From Mantis religiosa (lineage: Eukaryota > Arthropoda > Insecta > Mantodea > Mantidae), in the NCBI GenBank assembly GCA_030765055.1, contig CM060947.1, forward strand, positions 102,988,862 to 103,052,861: 64,000 nt of DNA. The letters run 5' to 3'. The notes under the pieces are model-generated. The model was not told the DNA's origin. It did no database searches and saw only the letters and a list, made by a program, of their open reading frames with translations. Below, piece by piece: positions 19,960-31,200 of the stretch (within the stretch, counting starts at the first letter, position 1; every line of letters begins with the position of its first letter). Position numbers and translations under genes: made by a program.

Positions 19960-20038
19960 CTCAACCAGACTTGGGATTCAAACTCGGGACCTTCGTAATG
20001 TGAAGCAGACCCATTCCTCCACAACACAAAGGCTCACC
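19960..20038 (-). repeat. Diverged CCTCGG-SINE head fragment
   Basis: On the minus strand it reads ggtctgcttcacattacgaa, then ggtcccgagtttgaatccc and a short gttgagtta segment. These align with the A-to-B-box part and start of body of the CCTCGG SINE. The rest of the body is missing or unrecognisable. The next SINE's A-tail begins exactly at its 5' side (20039). Confidence 0.6.
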
Positions 20039-20280
20039 TTTTTTTTTTTTAATACTTTACGTCCTCCAACGTTGTCATATCGACGAATGAAATGGGTGGA
20101 ATGATGCTCAGATGAGTTCGGGGTCCATGGAGTTTAAGAGTTACCCGTCATTCGTCTTTCAGGACAAAGGGAAACCCCCCAAAAATACCTTATCCAGGTA
20201 ACTCACTCTAATCGCGATTCGAACACGGGACCTCTTGAACGTGAAGCAGTCACGCTACCATCCACGCTACCGAGGCGGGC
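20039..20280 (-). repeat. CCTCGG-SINE, full-length copy with A-tail
   Basis: On the minus strand it begins gcccgcctcggtagcgtgga at 20280, has a B box (gtgttcgaatc), the ggataaggta body and the catggaccccgaactcatc segment. It ends in cgttggaggacgtaaagta followed by an A-tail (seen as T at 20039-20050). It is inserted directly beside an older head fragment of the same family, giving a tandem pair in the same orientation. Confidence 0.85.
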
Positions 20281-21107
20281 GCGGAGGATGACATTAAACT
20301 ATTAAAGAACCACATCATTGCATGTAATTTCAGAATAGACAATTAGTGAATGAGAATGGTATTTCCATCTTATTGTTAGTGCAAAAGTGATTCCGTACTT
20401 TGGCATCTTTCGGCTAAAAATATATGTGCTTCACAAGAGAATTCTGTGTCTTAGTTATTTCGATGCTAATAATTTTCGTGAAACTATGGTGAAGGAATGC
20501 TTCGAAACTGCATAGAACAATGGGTTTATTTACCATGCACCGAAGACCAAAAGCATTGGGAATTTTTATCACGTCAACATGGGCAGCGATGAGTGCAACA
20601 GAGTGAGCTTAACCTGGTGCATATTAAATATTTACTAATGCACTCAGCGTCTATTCCTTTAGCCAGCGTTATGCACTTCAAGAGGTAAAATACGAGCCAT
20701 AGGTTTACCAGCAACCTCTGGTATAAAAACTATGAATCCTTGATTGGTTCTACTTTTGTACTGGAATTCAGCAAGTGGTCATAGTAATAATGGAGTCGGA
20801 AAATACAAGGCATTCCTTAACGTGTTAATATGATTTGGTTTATTCCTTCAGTTTTATTTTTTTTTTTTCCGCAAGAGTAGAATATAGAATTTAGTCAAAA
20901 CATCAATCTTTTATTACCTTTTGGCTGTTTTTCTTTATCTGTTGTTTGATTTTTGTTAGCGTCTTTATATTTTGCATTAATCTTTATATCGAACTTAAGA
21001 CATTTGTTTTTAAGGGGCGCTGTACTCAGATTTTTCTAGCATTGGATGGTCCAGTTAGTGTGGTGTGCCTCAAATCTGTGATTTTTTAAAGTTAATATCT
21101 AGAGGTA
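20281..21107. other. Non-coding sequence
   Basis: Nothing is recognised apart from a T-rich run at about 20856-20868. A TATA-like string (ggtataaaaa, about 20720) has no supporting context. Confidence 0.5.
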
Positions 21108-21365
21108 TCTTAAAGATTTGACTACCTCTCGACGAATTCTGACTTCTCAGCCTTGATGTTCCAGGTTCTATTCCGGGCTTAGGGTTGGGACTTTTTCTTT
21201 ACCCGTAATCGTTCCCAATCCTTCGCAGTCTGGTAGTTTAAATGTGGAATGAGTGTGTGTTCAGTGGGAAAGTATAAACTAACGCGAACAAAGCTCACAG
21301 CTGAATGCCTACGGCTTTGTTAAGTTTATTCGCCATATGATCACAGGAGCCAAAATGGGCTACAA
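21108..21365 (+). repeat. Possible additional SINE (single copy in window)
   Basis: A B-box-like ggttctattccgggctt (21164-21180) is followed by agggttgggactttttcttt. This has the same architecture as arthropod tRNA SINEs ('ggttcgattcccggc' then a short 'gggatttttc' motif). The end of the stretch (aaaatgggctacaaataaag) could be its 3' part. The A box is weak and there is no second copy here, so both limits are estimates. Confidence 0.35.
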
Positions 21366-22660
21366 ATAAAGCAAAACATTAAAAAGCATATTTTTTCCAC
21401 CAGACTTGAAGTAAAGTTATTTTTATATCTAGTTCTTAAGAATTAAGTACACATGTTACAAGTATCACAGTATGTTGATATAAAAATCGGTACTGTATGC
21501 GTTTTCTAAATCACAATAGTAATGTTCGCTGGATAGCAATCTTTTAAATTTTAATAACCAGTTGCTTATTTTCGCTGTAGATTAGCTTCAGAAAATCTTA
21601 ACGAAGTTGTAGAGCCTGTAGCTCAATGCTCAAATGGGCAAGATTAAACTTATCTTATTACTTCCGGGATTTTGTAGAAAAGTAGCAAAATTCTTGTATA
21701 CTGTTTGCTATGTTAGTATGTTATATCCAGGAGCTGCGGTCAATGCAACTATCAGTAGTTAATTGAACGTAGATATGTCCTTACTCCAATCTAGTCTCAT
21801 ATCGAATTAAATTGATGGTCTACCAGCTAATTTGCTGCGCATGATATCCCTAGTCTTTCTAAATAGAAGTGTCTTGTCGTGAACACCTATTATCCGCCTT
21901 GTGTTAAAATTGCTCGACCGAGGCTTTCTCAGTTGCCCATTAGTGTCAAGTTGGCTGGCGAGTGTAAAACGATACTGCCTGTTAATTAAAGCCAAACAAG
22001 GCATTTATCGCATCTTCCAGGGACACGGGAGCCAAGTTATTGCAGTAAGGAAAGAGGTTCCCCGATATAAACCTTCAACGCAATAAAAAAAAAAAGCTTA
22101 GGAAGCGTTCTTACCACTCAGCGGTCGACTATCGGTTAGATTCTCTTGGACGATTACGTTTGAAGCACAGCAAATGAGTAGCTACAAGAAGAAAGCGACT
22201 TTGTAACGAATATCGAGACATTTTTGGTGGTATAGAGGAATGGAATATAAAACCTGGAAGAAATACATGTAAAGATATATTTTCATCGGAAAGAGAAAGC
22301 TTCCATGATCGGTGCCAGTGTTCTGCTCTTCCGGTGTAGGCCGCATCCTGTATTTTCCACCTAACATACATATATACGTTTGGTCCATTCGGGTTTCTTG
22401 GGGGTGAGTTTAGATAAGTTTAAGCAGTGGTATGCCAAAGTACGGAGAGAAAAATTACATAGCTTGAAAGTACATCTTGGCAAACTTATATTTAAATCGT
22501 GTTAACTTTTTTAATTATAAAAGTAAATGTGAAATAATGAAATGATTGTCTTCTTTCATTACGCATTTCGCTTAAAGAAACCTGTCGATCAATTTCTCAG
22601 TACAAGCAGAATACAAAGTAACCGCGACATTATACAAAGTACCACCTCATTGAATTTTTT
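21366..22660. other. Non-coding sequence
   Basis: Overlapping frames at 21807-22388 on both strands have no recognisable domain. No other repeat family member is visible. Confidence 0.45.
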
Positions 22661-22895
22661 GCTCTTGTAATTTACGTTCTCCAACGTTGTCATGTCGGAC
22701 GATGATTGAAATTGGTGAAATGATGCTCAAATGAGTCCGGGGTCCATGGAGCCTAGAGCTATCCGACATTCGTGTTTCAGGATAAGGAGAAAGCCCGGAA
22801 AAAACCTTACCAGGTAACTCGCCCTAACCGACATTCGAACTCGGGACTTCGTGAACGTCAGGCAGACACTTTATCATCTACGATACCGAGGCGGC
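22661..22895 (-). repeat. CCTCGG-SINE copy
   Basis: On the minus strand it starts gccgcctcggtatcgtagat, with a B box gagttcgaatg and a shortened ggtaaggttttttccgggct body. It continues through catggaccccggactcatt and ends in ggagaacgtaaattacaag. This copy is the best internal reference for locating the numt interruption in the 892-1337 copy. Confidence 0.85.
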
Positions 22896-24290
22896 TCACT
22901 GAATGGTAATTAGCGGACATGACAAACTTTTATTTATGATTGCAAATATATTTGAAGCTTCTCAAATAACAGTTTAGGTTTATGTGATCATATGACATCC
23001 CTTTCCTCAGGAAACTATACATGAGTGCGTGTGCGTGCGCGCGCGCGTGTGTGTCGAGCGAAAACGTTGGGAAGACTATAGCCTAAAATGTTTTGCTCAG
23101 ATACTATGCGCTTCTTATTTCCTCTCTCCCTTTCTGCGTGAGAGATGCATAGGCAGGTAAGGTAGGAGGAGGCAGCCTCTATTCCCTCCTTCTCTTTAAA
23201 AGTGCGTTTTATTTTGTTTTATATTTAGTACTAATGTTTATATCTAGCTAGCTTTTCCTATGCTAGTTTTTATAGGGATTTGATGACGTTGTGGTTAAGC
23301 GCCCTTTAAAACACACCCATTTATCTATATTTATCTATCTTCGTTAGCCAGATGCGACTATGGAATTTTCGAGTAGTTACCCTGTGTGCTAAAGAACCAT
23401 TTCCCGTGCCAATGATTGATTACTGCTATCTCGGCAGCGAGCTAGATGTCACGGTGATGTTGCTGGAGTTTAGCTGTCGCCCCCGTGTTAGCTCCAAATG
23501 CAGCTGACATCCAACAAAATATTGTCTTCACCTCTCTTTCATGTACGAGGGTGATGACACGTCAGGTTTAGGGAACGCACAGCCTCATGTCATGTCCAAT
23601 GACGGCCCTTGATGAAGATTCAGTCTACGCTGCTTATTGAGGTAGATAAATTAGGTTTGCGTTCGTATAACTGCAACGTTGTTATCCTTCAAACTTTGTA
23701 CTCAGAAAACTTAAGTTTGCGGCAGCAAAACTTCGTAATATGAGATTAAGTACGTTGTATTTTCCAAAGTTCCAGCAGACCTTTTCAGGTGGTTTTGGAG
23801 ATGCATCTTATATAACATTGCTTGTCATAGTGGTTTGAGTAAATTTATATAGCAAAGAGTGTTTAATATGCACAATGATTCATTTGGAAAGTGTAATTAA
23901 TTATTACGTTTAGAAATCCAAATATCGTTACTGGTAAATGGATTACATTCATTTTGTTTGTCCACGTCCTATAGAACCTAGCCCTCGCAGGAAGTTGCTG
24001 TTGTTGATTTCCCGTAAACAAGATTGCAAGATATTTGAGTTACTTGAAGATAAATAGCTAAGCTAAATGGGCTTAAGGTCATTAATAGCAAACTCATGCG
24101 ATAGTTTCGGAATATGGCTGCTTGAATCAGTGAACGTAATCTCTCAAATTTTAATCAAGTTAAATAGATAATTATTTATTTGAAGATTATATGTATATAT
24201 TTATTTATTCAAGCCTATAGTAATTGTGGAGGAAAGGCTTTGGAAAGACATTAAAAATTCACTTAAGTCCTCTCCCAGATTATTTTTAAA
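22896..24290. other. Non-coding sequence with a GC-richer patch
   Basis: There is an alternating gt/gc run at about 23025-23054. The stretch 23390-23640 is noticeably less AT-rich than its neighbours and has no open frame of note. It could be a conserved non-coding element or an old repeat; nothing in the sequence decides this. Confidence 0.4.
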
Positions 24291-24303
24291 TTATTATTAT
24301 TAC

Positions 24304-24399
<96 letters not shown>
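24291..24399. repeat. (ATT)n microsatellite, about 109 bp
   Basis: Near-perfect ATT array with one early interruption (tac at 24300-24303) and degenerate repeats continuing to about 24416. It directly precedes the non-LTR retrotransposon remnant. Confidence 0.95.
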
Positions 24400-24416
24400 C
24401 ATTAAATATTATTATT

Positions 24417-25107
24417 GCACAACTGGTCTATAAGTCACTAATTTGTGTGTGGGTTCTTGGACACGTGGGGCTGTCGGTCAATGAAGCTGTCGACATTCCA
24501 GCTAAAGCTGGTATTTTAGATTCCCGGTGTTTTATCGCTTTTATTACTTCGACGGATCTTCGAATTTTACTTAAGCTTATCTTCTCACGTTGAGACGAAG
24601 ACTGGAATGGGGCTCAGGACAAGCTTCGGGAAGTCAAACCACACCCTGTACCTTGGTGTACTTCTTCACGCCGTGGTCGTCGCGAAGAAGTCCTTTTAGC
24701 CCGTCTCCGTATTGGACACTGCCCTTTTAGCCGACACTTTTTATGTTCTGACCATGCACCACTTTGTGCTCACTGCCTTTGACTTTCCGACATGTTTTTG
24801 CCAATTTTTAGTTCCCATACGTAACTCCCTCGGTTTTCCGGATACCCTGAGTCAAGTGTTGGCGGACACCCCGAGTGCGAGTTTTAGCTTCCATCCGCCT
24901 TAGCGGTATGGGCAACCGCATTTAGCTTGCCAACTTCTCTATTGTGGACCTTGACACTTACGTCCACGTTTGACATTCACACCGACTCTTTTACTCCGTT
25001 TCCTTGACGCATTCTAATGTGCAGGTTATAACTTTTTTTTCTGGTTTCTCCAATCCTGATTTTGCCTGGCCGCTAATAACCTTCGATGTTGTGCGCCCTA
25101 GAACCCT
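24417..25107 (+). pseudogene. Decayed 3' end of a non-LTR retrotransposon (RNase H and C-terminal region)
   Basis: Around 24445-24510 the frame reads VWVLGHVGLSVNEAVDIPAK. This matches the RNase H signature of Jockey/R1/I-type elements (WVPSHVGI.GNE.AD..AK); the catalytic-site Asp of the NE.AD motif is still present. About 24675-24770 reads RREEVLLARLRIGH and then CSDHAPLCAHC, the usual region after RNase H with its Cys/His knuckle. Several stops and frameshifts interrupt it, so it is dead. All of the reverse transcriptase and endonuclease is absent (5' truncation at the ATT array). The last bases (gccctagaaccct) run straight into (ACC)n, which may be the element's own simple-repeat tail. Confidence 0.8.
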
Positions 25108-25287
25108 ACCACCACCACCACCACCACCACCACCACCACCACCACCACCACCACCACCACCACCACCACCACCACCACCACCACCACCACCACCACCGCC
25201 GCCGCCGCCGCCACTACCACCACCATCGCCGCCGCCACCACCACCACCACCACCACCACCACCACCACCACCACCACCACCACTACT
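25108..25287. repeat. (ACC)n microsatellite, about 180 bp, with GCC interruptions
   Basis: Thirty perfect ACC units (25108-25197), a GCC/ACT/ATC-variant block (25198-25236), then ACC again to about 25282, ending in act-act. It gives artefactual poly-Pro, poly-His and poly-Val frames. It begins at the 3' end of the retrotransposon remnant. Confidence 0.97.
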
Positions 25288-28200
25288 AGTTTGTGCTATT
25301 TGTTTGTGACAATATAAAGCAAACGATCATTTATTATATGGCCAACTTTGATTGGGTTAATAAGGTGTAAATGAATACACACAATAGAGTATGAATACAT
25401 ATCTTACGACGCTGTTTCTTTTAGTAGTCGGTATTACTTTAAAGCAATAGCATACTGATTTATAGCTTACAATTTTGGTTATTTGTTTGCAGATTAATGC
25501 CAAATTGCAAACCGGACCTCAGTCTATAACAGATATGGAAATTCTATATTACATAGTTTAAAAATGTGAAGTAGACATCGAAGGAAGAAGATCTAAGGAT
25601 CTTCATTTATTTTATTTTTATTTTATTTATTTTACTTAAGCATCACCGAATTTAGAACATAGAACACGCCCAAAGCGTGTGTGTTACCTTTGAACTGTGT
25701 ATAAACGTTTGGGCTTCAGAAGTTGTGTTGCCATATCGTTTAATAGGTACGAGGGGCCATTACAGTAGCCATTGTAATATTATTTACTGTTAACAGGCTA
25801 CTCGATGGTTTATTATTCAGACATTGATTGAATCGCTCGAATGAGTTTTCAGTAACAAATTTAAATGTGAGAGGTGATTCAAGTCACAATACATTTGTGT
25901 TTTTGATACGCGGTAACTATAACCATAAGGTACCTTTAAAGTCTAGGTAGATGCTGGAAATGCCATATGTAATCCGCGCTGCAGTACGAAGCGGAACTTA
26001 CAAATATTGTGCGCGCGGGATGTACTGTCGTTTTTCTATGACTGTAACTACAATGAAGTATGTTATGGAATAATTTTCCAAACGTGTAAGTATATGACTA
26101 ATATTAAAGAGGTTGTGCAAGAGAAATAAAAAATAAACTTTAGTGGATAGAGAAGACCATGTAAATGCAATACATTAGAAAGTTTTATGTGCTTGTGTTG
26201 AATTTCTGTGCCTTCATTCCATTTCAAACGATATTCATGTGAGCACTTTGTCGCAGAAGTAAATCATGTTTCCTGGGGAATTGTAATGACACGCAAAGTG
26301 GAGATTTGCTGTAGTTTGTCGAAAGGGTTATAAGGCATTAATGAGTCTTTATGGCTCCTGCGCGAAGAGAATATGGTCGAACGTTCTGCACATAAAGAGG
26401 CAGTTTGGAAATTTCTAATGCGCCATAATACCATGTTAAATTGAGGCGAGTGTTTTGATAGTTTATCTTGTAATTCGACAACCGTGTTACTAGTAATTAC
26501 TGTTTCAAGTATTTACAGCTTTCACCAGCGTTTAAGTAATTGTCTGTGAGCAAACATAATAAAAGTGTAACAAAATTACATGCTGCTTAGTGTTGCGAAC
26601 AAATCTAATTTTATTTTAAGCGTGAGCCTTTTCTGTTTATGTTTTCATTTTGTTTTATATGTGAAGGTAACTTTAAAAATGAATGTCAAAAAAGGCCTTA
26701 AGTTTTTACCCAAAACACATACTTCCAACGGTAATGTTGGACCCATTCTGTTATAGTAAAACGCCTTTTTTTTAAAATGTATTTATCAAAATAATACAGG
26801 GAAAGAGGATACTCGTATTGGAGTCCTCAAACTGATCTGATTAGTGGAAACATAAATTACATAACTTCAGCACTACATAAATAATGCCTTATAAAAATAA
26901 AATCTCCTGTGGCAAGCGTGCAGCATCTGGGCGGCGTCCCAGTGTAAAACCCTATTTTTATTTACGCGCTTGTTATGTTTAATACACGGTTGGGGAAAGT
27001 GCTAGCGTGAGGATGAATCATTCAGCGTTTGGGTCTACAAGCGTGTCTGTCTTTATTCACTGAAAGAAATGGTTTGGTTACTATTGTCTCAAACACAAAG
27101 ATATTTTGCATTTCTAAATTATAAAGGACTATAGAAAAATTAGCAGCGGCATTTTTAAAGGAGTCTTCGCTAGAGGTCAAATAAAGGGAGATTCACTTTA
27201 TAGTTTTGCAGGAGTGTTTTTATTTTGGCTTTTAACGGTTATTTATTTCTCTCGCATTTTATTGAAGCGGAATACTACATTAGACGCATTTCATAAATTA
27301 GCATAACTTAAAAATAATTACCATGAAAGATGAACTTAAGTTCTTATCCAGTATTTTCTTCATACTCTTGAAATGTGTCAAAAAGTGAGCAGATCAATTT
27401 CCCAAATATCTCGTATCTATCATGCAAGATTTTACACTTAGGGACCTTGAGATGAAAGGAAATGAGCTCCAGACATGCCGTTTTATTCATCATTAGTACG
27501 CTATGATTTTATAACTCCCTGCTGGATGATTTTCTTTATACTTAAGTATGCCTCACAGCTACCATTCCTATTTCATGTTTGATATTCATTTCGTGTTTCA
27601 TTTCGTAAGTTAGTTTCTCAAGCGTTTGCGCCCTTATCCATTTCCATTTATGTAATTGCTAATGAATCTCCATTATTACGGCAACGGAGGAAAAACTGCC
27701 AACTGCACGATTATACTGTTCCTAGTGCTTTCGAATGTGTTTCGTTGGTGATAGAAACGTAAACCTCGCAAAACTCTTCCTTGTCATTACGGACGAAAGA
27801 TAATTTGAAAGTTCTTTGCGAATACTTAATGAGCTTAACTTTAATAGTGTATCTAAACGAACGCTGTCCCTTCCATAGCGATAACCGTGGTTTATTATGG
27901 AAATATCTTCTGGAACTCCTTTCTCTTTTTGAAATACTAGCGCATTGTTTTCGACTTCTGCGGCATGCCATTCCTCCTAAAACAAAGGAACATCATCGAG
28001 CGCTCGTCGTTTAGTAAGACGAAGTTGGCTTGTGAGTCGCGCTAATTGAGTTCCCGAGGAGAGAATGATCCCAGTTCTGGTAGCTCCTGAAGGAAGGAAA
28101 AGCAGGTAATATGCGGAAAGTTTCTCTCTACAGGAATGAAAGCGTTTTCGTACATTTGTGTTTCCCCTTGGTAATACTACTTTCAGTAGTTTGACTGCTT

Positions 28201-31200
28201 GAGCTTCTGACATCTAGGGAATTAAACGAAATTCGAATGCGTAGTCTTAACATTTGTACTTTGTGACGAACTTTCTTTTTTACTGAGGCTTAGAATATTA
28301 TTTCGACTATGCTAGCTGCTATATATCGTAACATTTCCCAAATCCTTCTGAACATTTCATTCAAGCACGTTATCATACATTGATTTCCCCTTGTTTTTTA
28401 CGTATGAAGTAGATAATAGCTGTTTTAGAACAAAATAAGTGTATGCTAATACTACATTATTGAGATACCAACCATATAATTCCATTTGCATCGTTTTATT
28501 ATTTAAACAAATTATTTGCAACCCGTGCTTCACCTATAGGTATATCACACGATATTTACATTTGTTGTACAACTTATATATTTTTATTCAAGTGTGTGGA
28601 ATGTGCTTTCAGAAATTCTGCAACCTTCTCTGTGTGGAAGAAATCTTTCTAATGCTTGTAAACTACTTTCCGATACAGATTGTTCTTTAAATCCAACGAT
28701 AGAAGATTTCGCAAATTATCGAAATTTACTTGTGCTTAAAACATCCTAATCCATTGTAAAATACGTTATCTGTTTACTAACGCGAAAGACTGAGTACCAA
28801 GGGTAACATTTTTATGTTTCTCCTCTCTTAAGAAGATAAATCTCGGTTAATGCTCAACTCCGTTGATTCTCTTAAAAAGTTAATTGAAAATGATGGTAAA
28901 TCATCTTGCTCTCTGTTAAACAATACATAATAAGGTACATGTTTCTGGTTGTAGAAGCAAAACCGAGCTATAAATTAATGCCTTTTCGGCCACGATAAAA
29001 CATTAAAAAAGCAACAAAAAGCAGTAGCGATTTCTTGTTGAATTTCTGTCAACTCGTAAATCCTCTCTTCTTTAACGGGTTCTATATGAGTCAGGCGTGA
29101 TGTTCAGAAGTGAGCCCTGTATACTATGACTGTTATCTACCTGATTGAATAATTGAGTTGTTTTCGTTACCTTTATTTAGAAATCACCATTAATTATGAT
29201 TTTAAAGACATAATGGAGTTGGGTTAAAGTTATGTGTTCTCCATCATTCCACTTTACCTTACATAAATGTAAATACACTATATGCTTACAAGATAACGCT
29301 ACAGAGTCTCTGATCAGTCGTTCTCAATGTAACAATTTTTCGCCAGACAGGAATAACGGACCATTATTTGGTTTTAGCCTTAAATGCATTAATAACTACT
29401 AGACTAACGAATTGTAATGGTGAAATAAAGGTACATTATGTGCTATTAGTAAATGTCTCAATAAACGTTACCACATTTTCTTGAAACAGTCTACCGATTT
29501 GCTGTGTAACGAGCTTTGTAGTTAGCGAGCGTAGCCATCGAACGTTTTCACATAGCAGATAGGATCATTACGCTGGTGTGCAGCTGATCGTATGCCCATA
29601 TTTACTAATGCTACCTAATGCACCCAATTGACATACCTTTGGTAACGACTGGTGACTAATACTCTGCTTTAATTCCGGTTTACAATTCAGAATGCATTAG
29701 GTATACTATCGACAGGTATTTGTGGATAACAAACGAGTTCATTTGTGAACAGGATATAATTTCGGACAATTTATCCTTCAGGAATCATAGCAGGAGCTAG
29801 ATGTAATGAATAAACAGTTGCGTAATTATATGAAGAAATTGCATACACCGCTTAAAGAGAGCAGCGCCAGTGAATTAAATAAGCATTATATTTGTAACCG
29901 GTTGATCCGGTCAGTTTTCTATGTGACTATTAGGCTCACTATTAGGCCGACAAGTCATGTTAAGACTAACATTAATGTAATTGAAACATCAGCATCGTGT
30001 TGTTCTTTTAATTTCTTAAACGCAGCTTCAGAAATGCTGTTATGTGTTAACACATTACAATAGAAGCAATGTTTAGCATAGAACAAAAACTGTCTTGATT
30101 GTCTACCGTAGGAGAGGTGATTCCTGATTTCGAAATGTGTATCTGCTGTATTTAGTATGTTTATAGGCTAAAATGAGGAAATGTAAATAAGGTAAACTGT
30201 TAATAGTCAGATTGTGCCGGAATTTCGTCCAATTGGAATTTAATACGTGCTATTAAATCTACTGACAATGTTATGTTCTGTTAAGCATATTTAAAAAGCA
30301 TCAACATCGGTTGGCTTTAATACGCGTCTTGGGAATCTGTAGGCCAGCGCATAGCCAGCTGACCCCCTCTCGGATATTTCTAAGATTTTTATAATTCACT
30401 GTAGTAGAACTCGGCAACAGAATTTTATCATTAAATCTATGCTATTCACATTTTTATTCAACCTTTTCTCTGTGAAACTGAAAGCCCGCGTAAATGAAAT
30501 GCATCTTAACTTAAAATTATTTTAATACGAATTTAAAATTACAGTTTTTTCCCCTGCTGTTATAAATTGCCGAATTTAAAACTTTCTACAATCCAGAAAG
30601 TGGCCACAAAGGCTCAGGAATGCAGCTAGACGAGACCTTCTATTGTAGATACTCACTAGCCACTTCTGATGCAAACTCGATATGAAGTTGCCAGGTAGTG
30701 AGACATACTCGTCGGGAAGTTTTTGAAGATAAAACTGAATAATGTATAAATGTCTGCCCTCTCTCATAAGTTTTGCTTCGGCTGTACAATACCAGTAGTG
30801 TTGAACAAGAATAAGAGTTAGTGGGTGTGAGTAATTGTATTCCTTATTTAGTGGATTTGCTGTATGGCGAGGTCACTAATAGCACTGTACTTTCAGTTAA
30901 GTGCTCAGCGTATCTAAATGTAACTGTGAACACTTATGGTTTACGTTTAAAATGTAATGTTATAAACGTCCATACCTATAGACCCTCTCTCTATATTACC
31001 TGTGTACGTCATTGACGGCAAATTGTTAAAAGATGCTCAACACTGGGAAGTGCGGTGAAAAAGTTCTTGTTGAATGCAACTTTTACTGAACGTTTTTGTT
31101 ACTGCTGAAATAGCTTATGTGAATTTACACCCCATTTGCTTTAAGTATTCCATGAAGAAATCTTGAAATCCAAATTGGGGTTAATTCATTAACAAAGTAA

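Noticed and set aside
23416..23430. Hox/PBC-like site TGATTGATTAC
   Set aside because: A single 11-bp match in 64 kb is expected by chance; no cluster of sites supports an enhancer.
25004..25309. Poly-Pro, poly-His and poly-Val frames
   Set aside because: All three come from the (ACC)n array.
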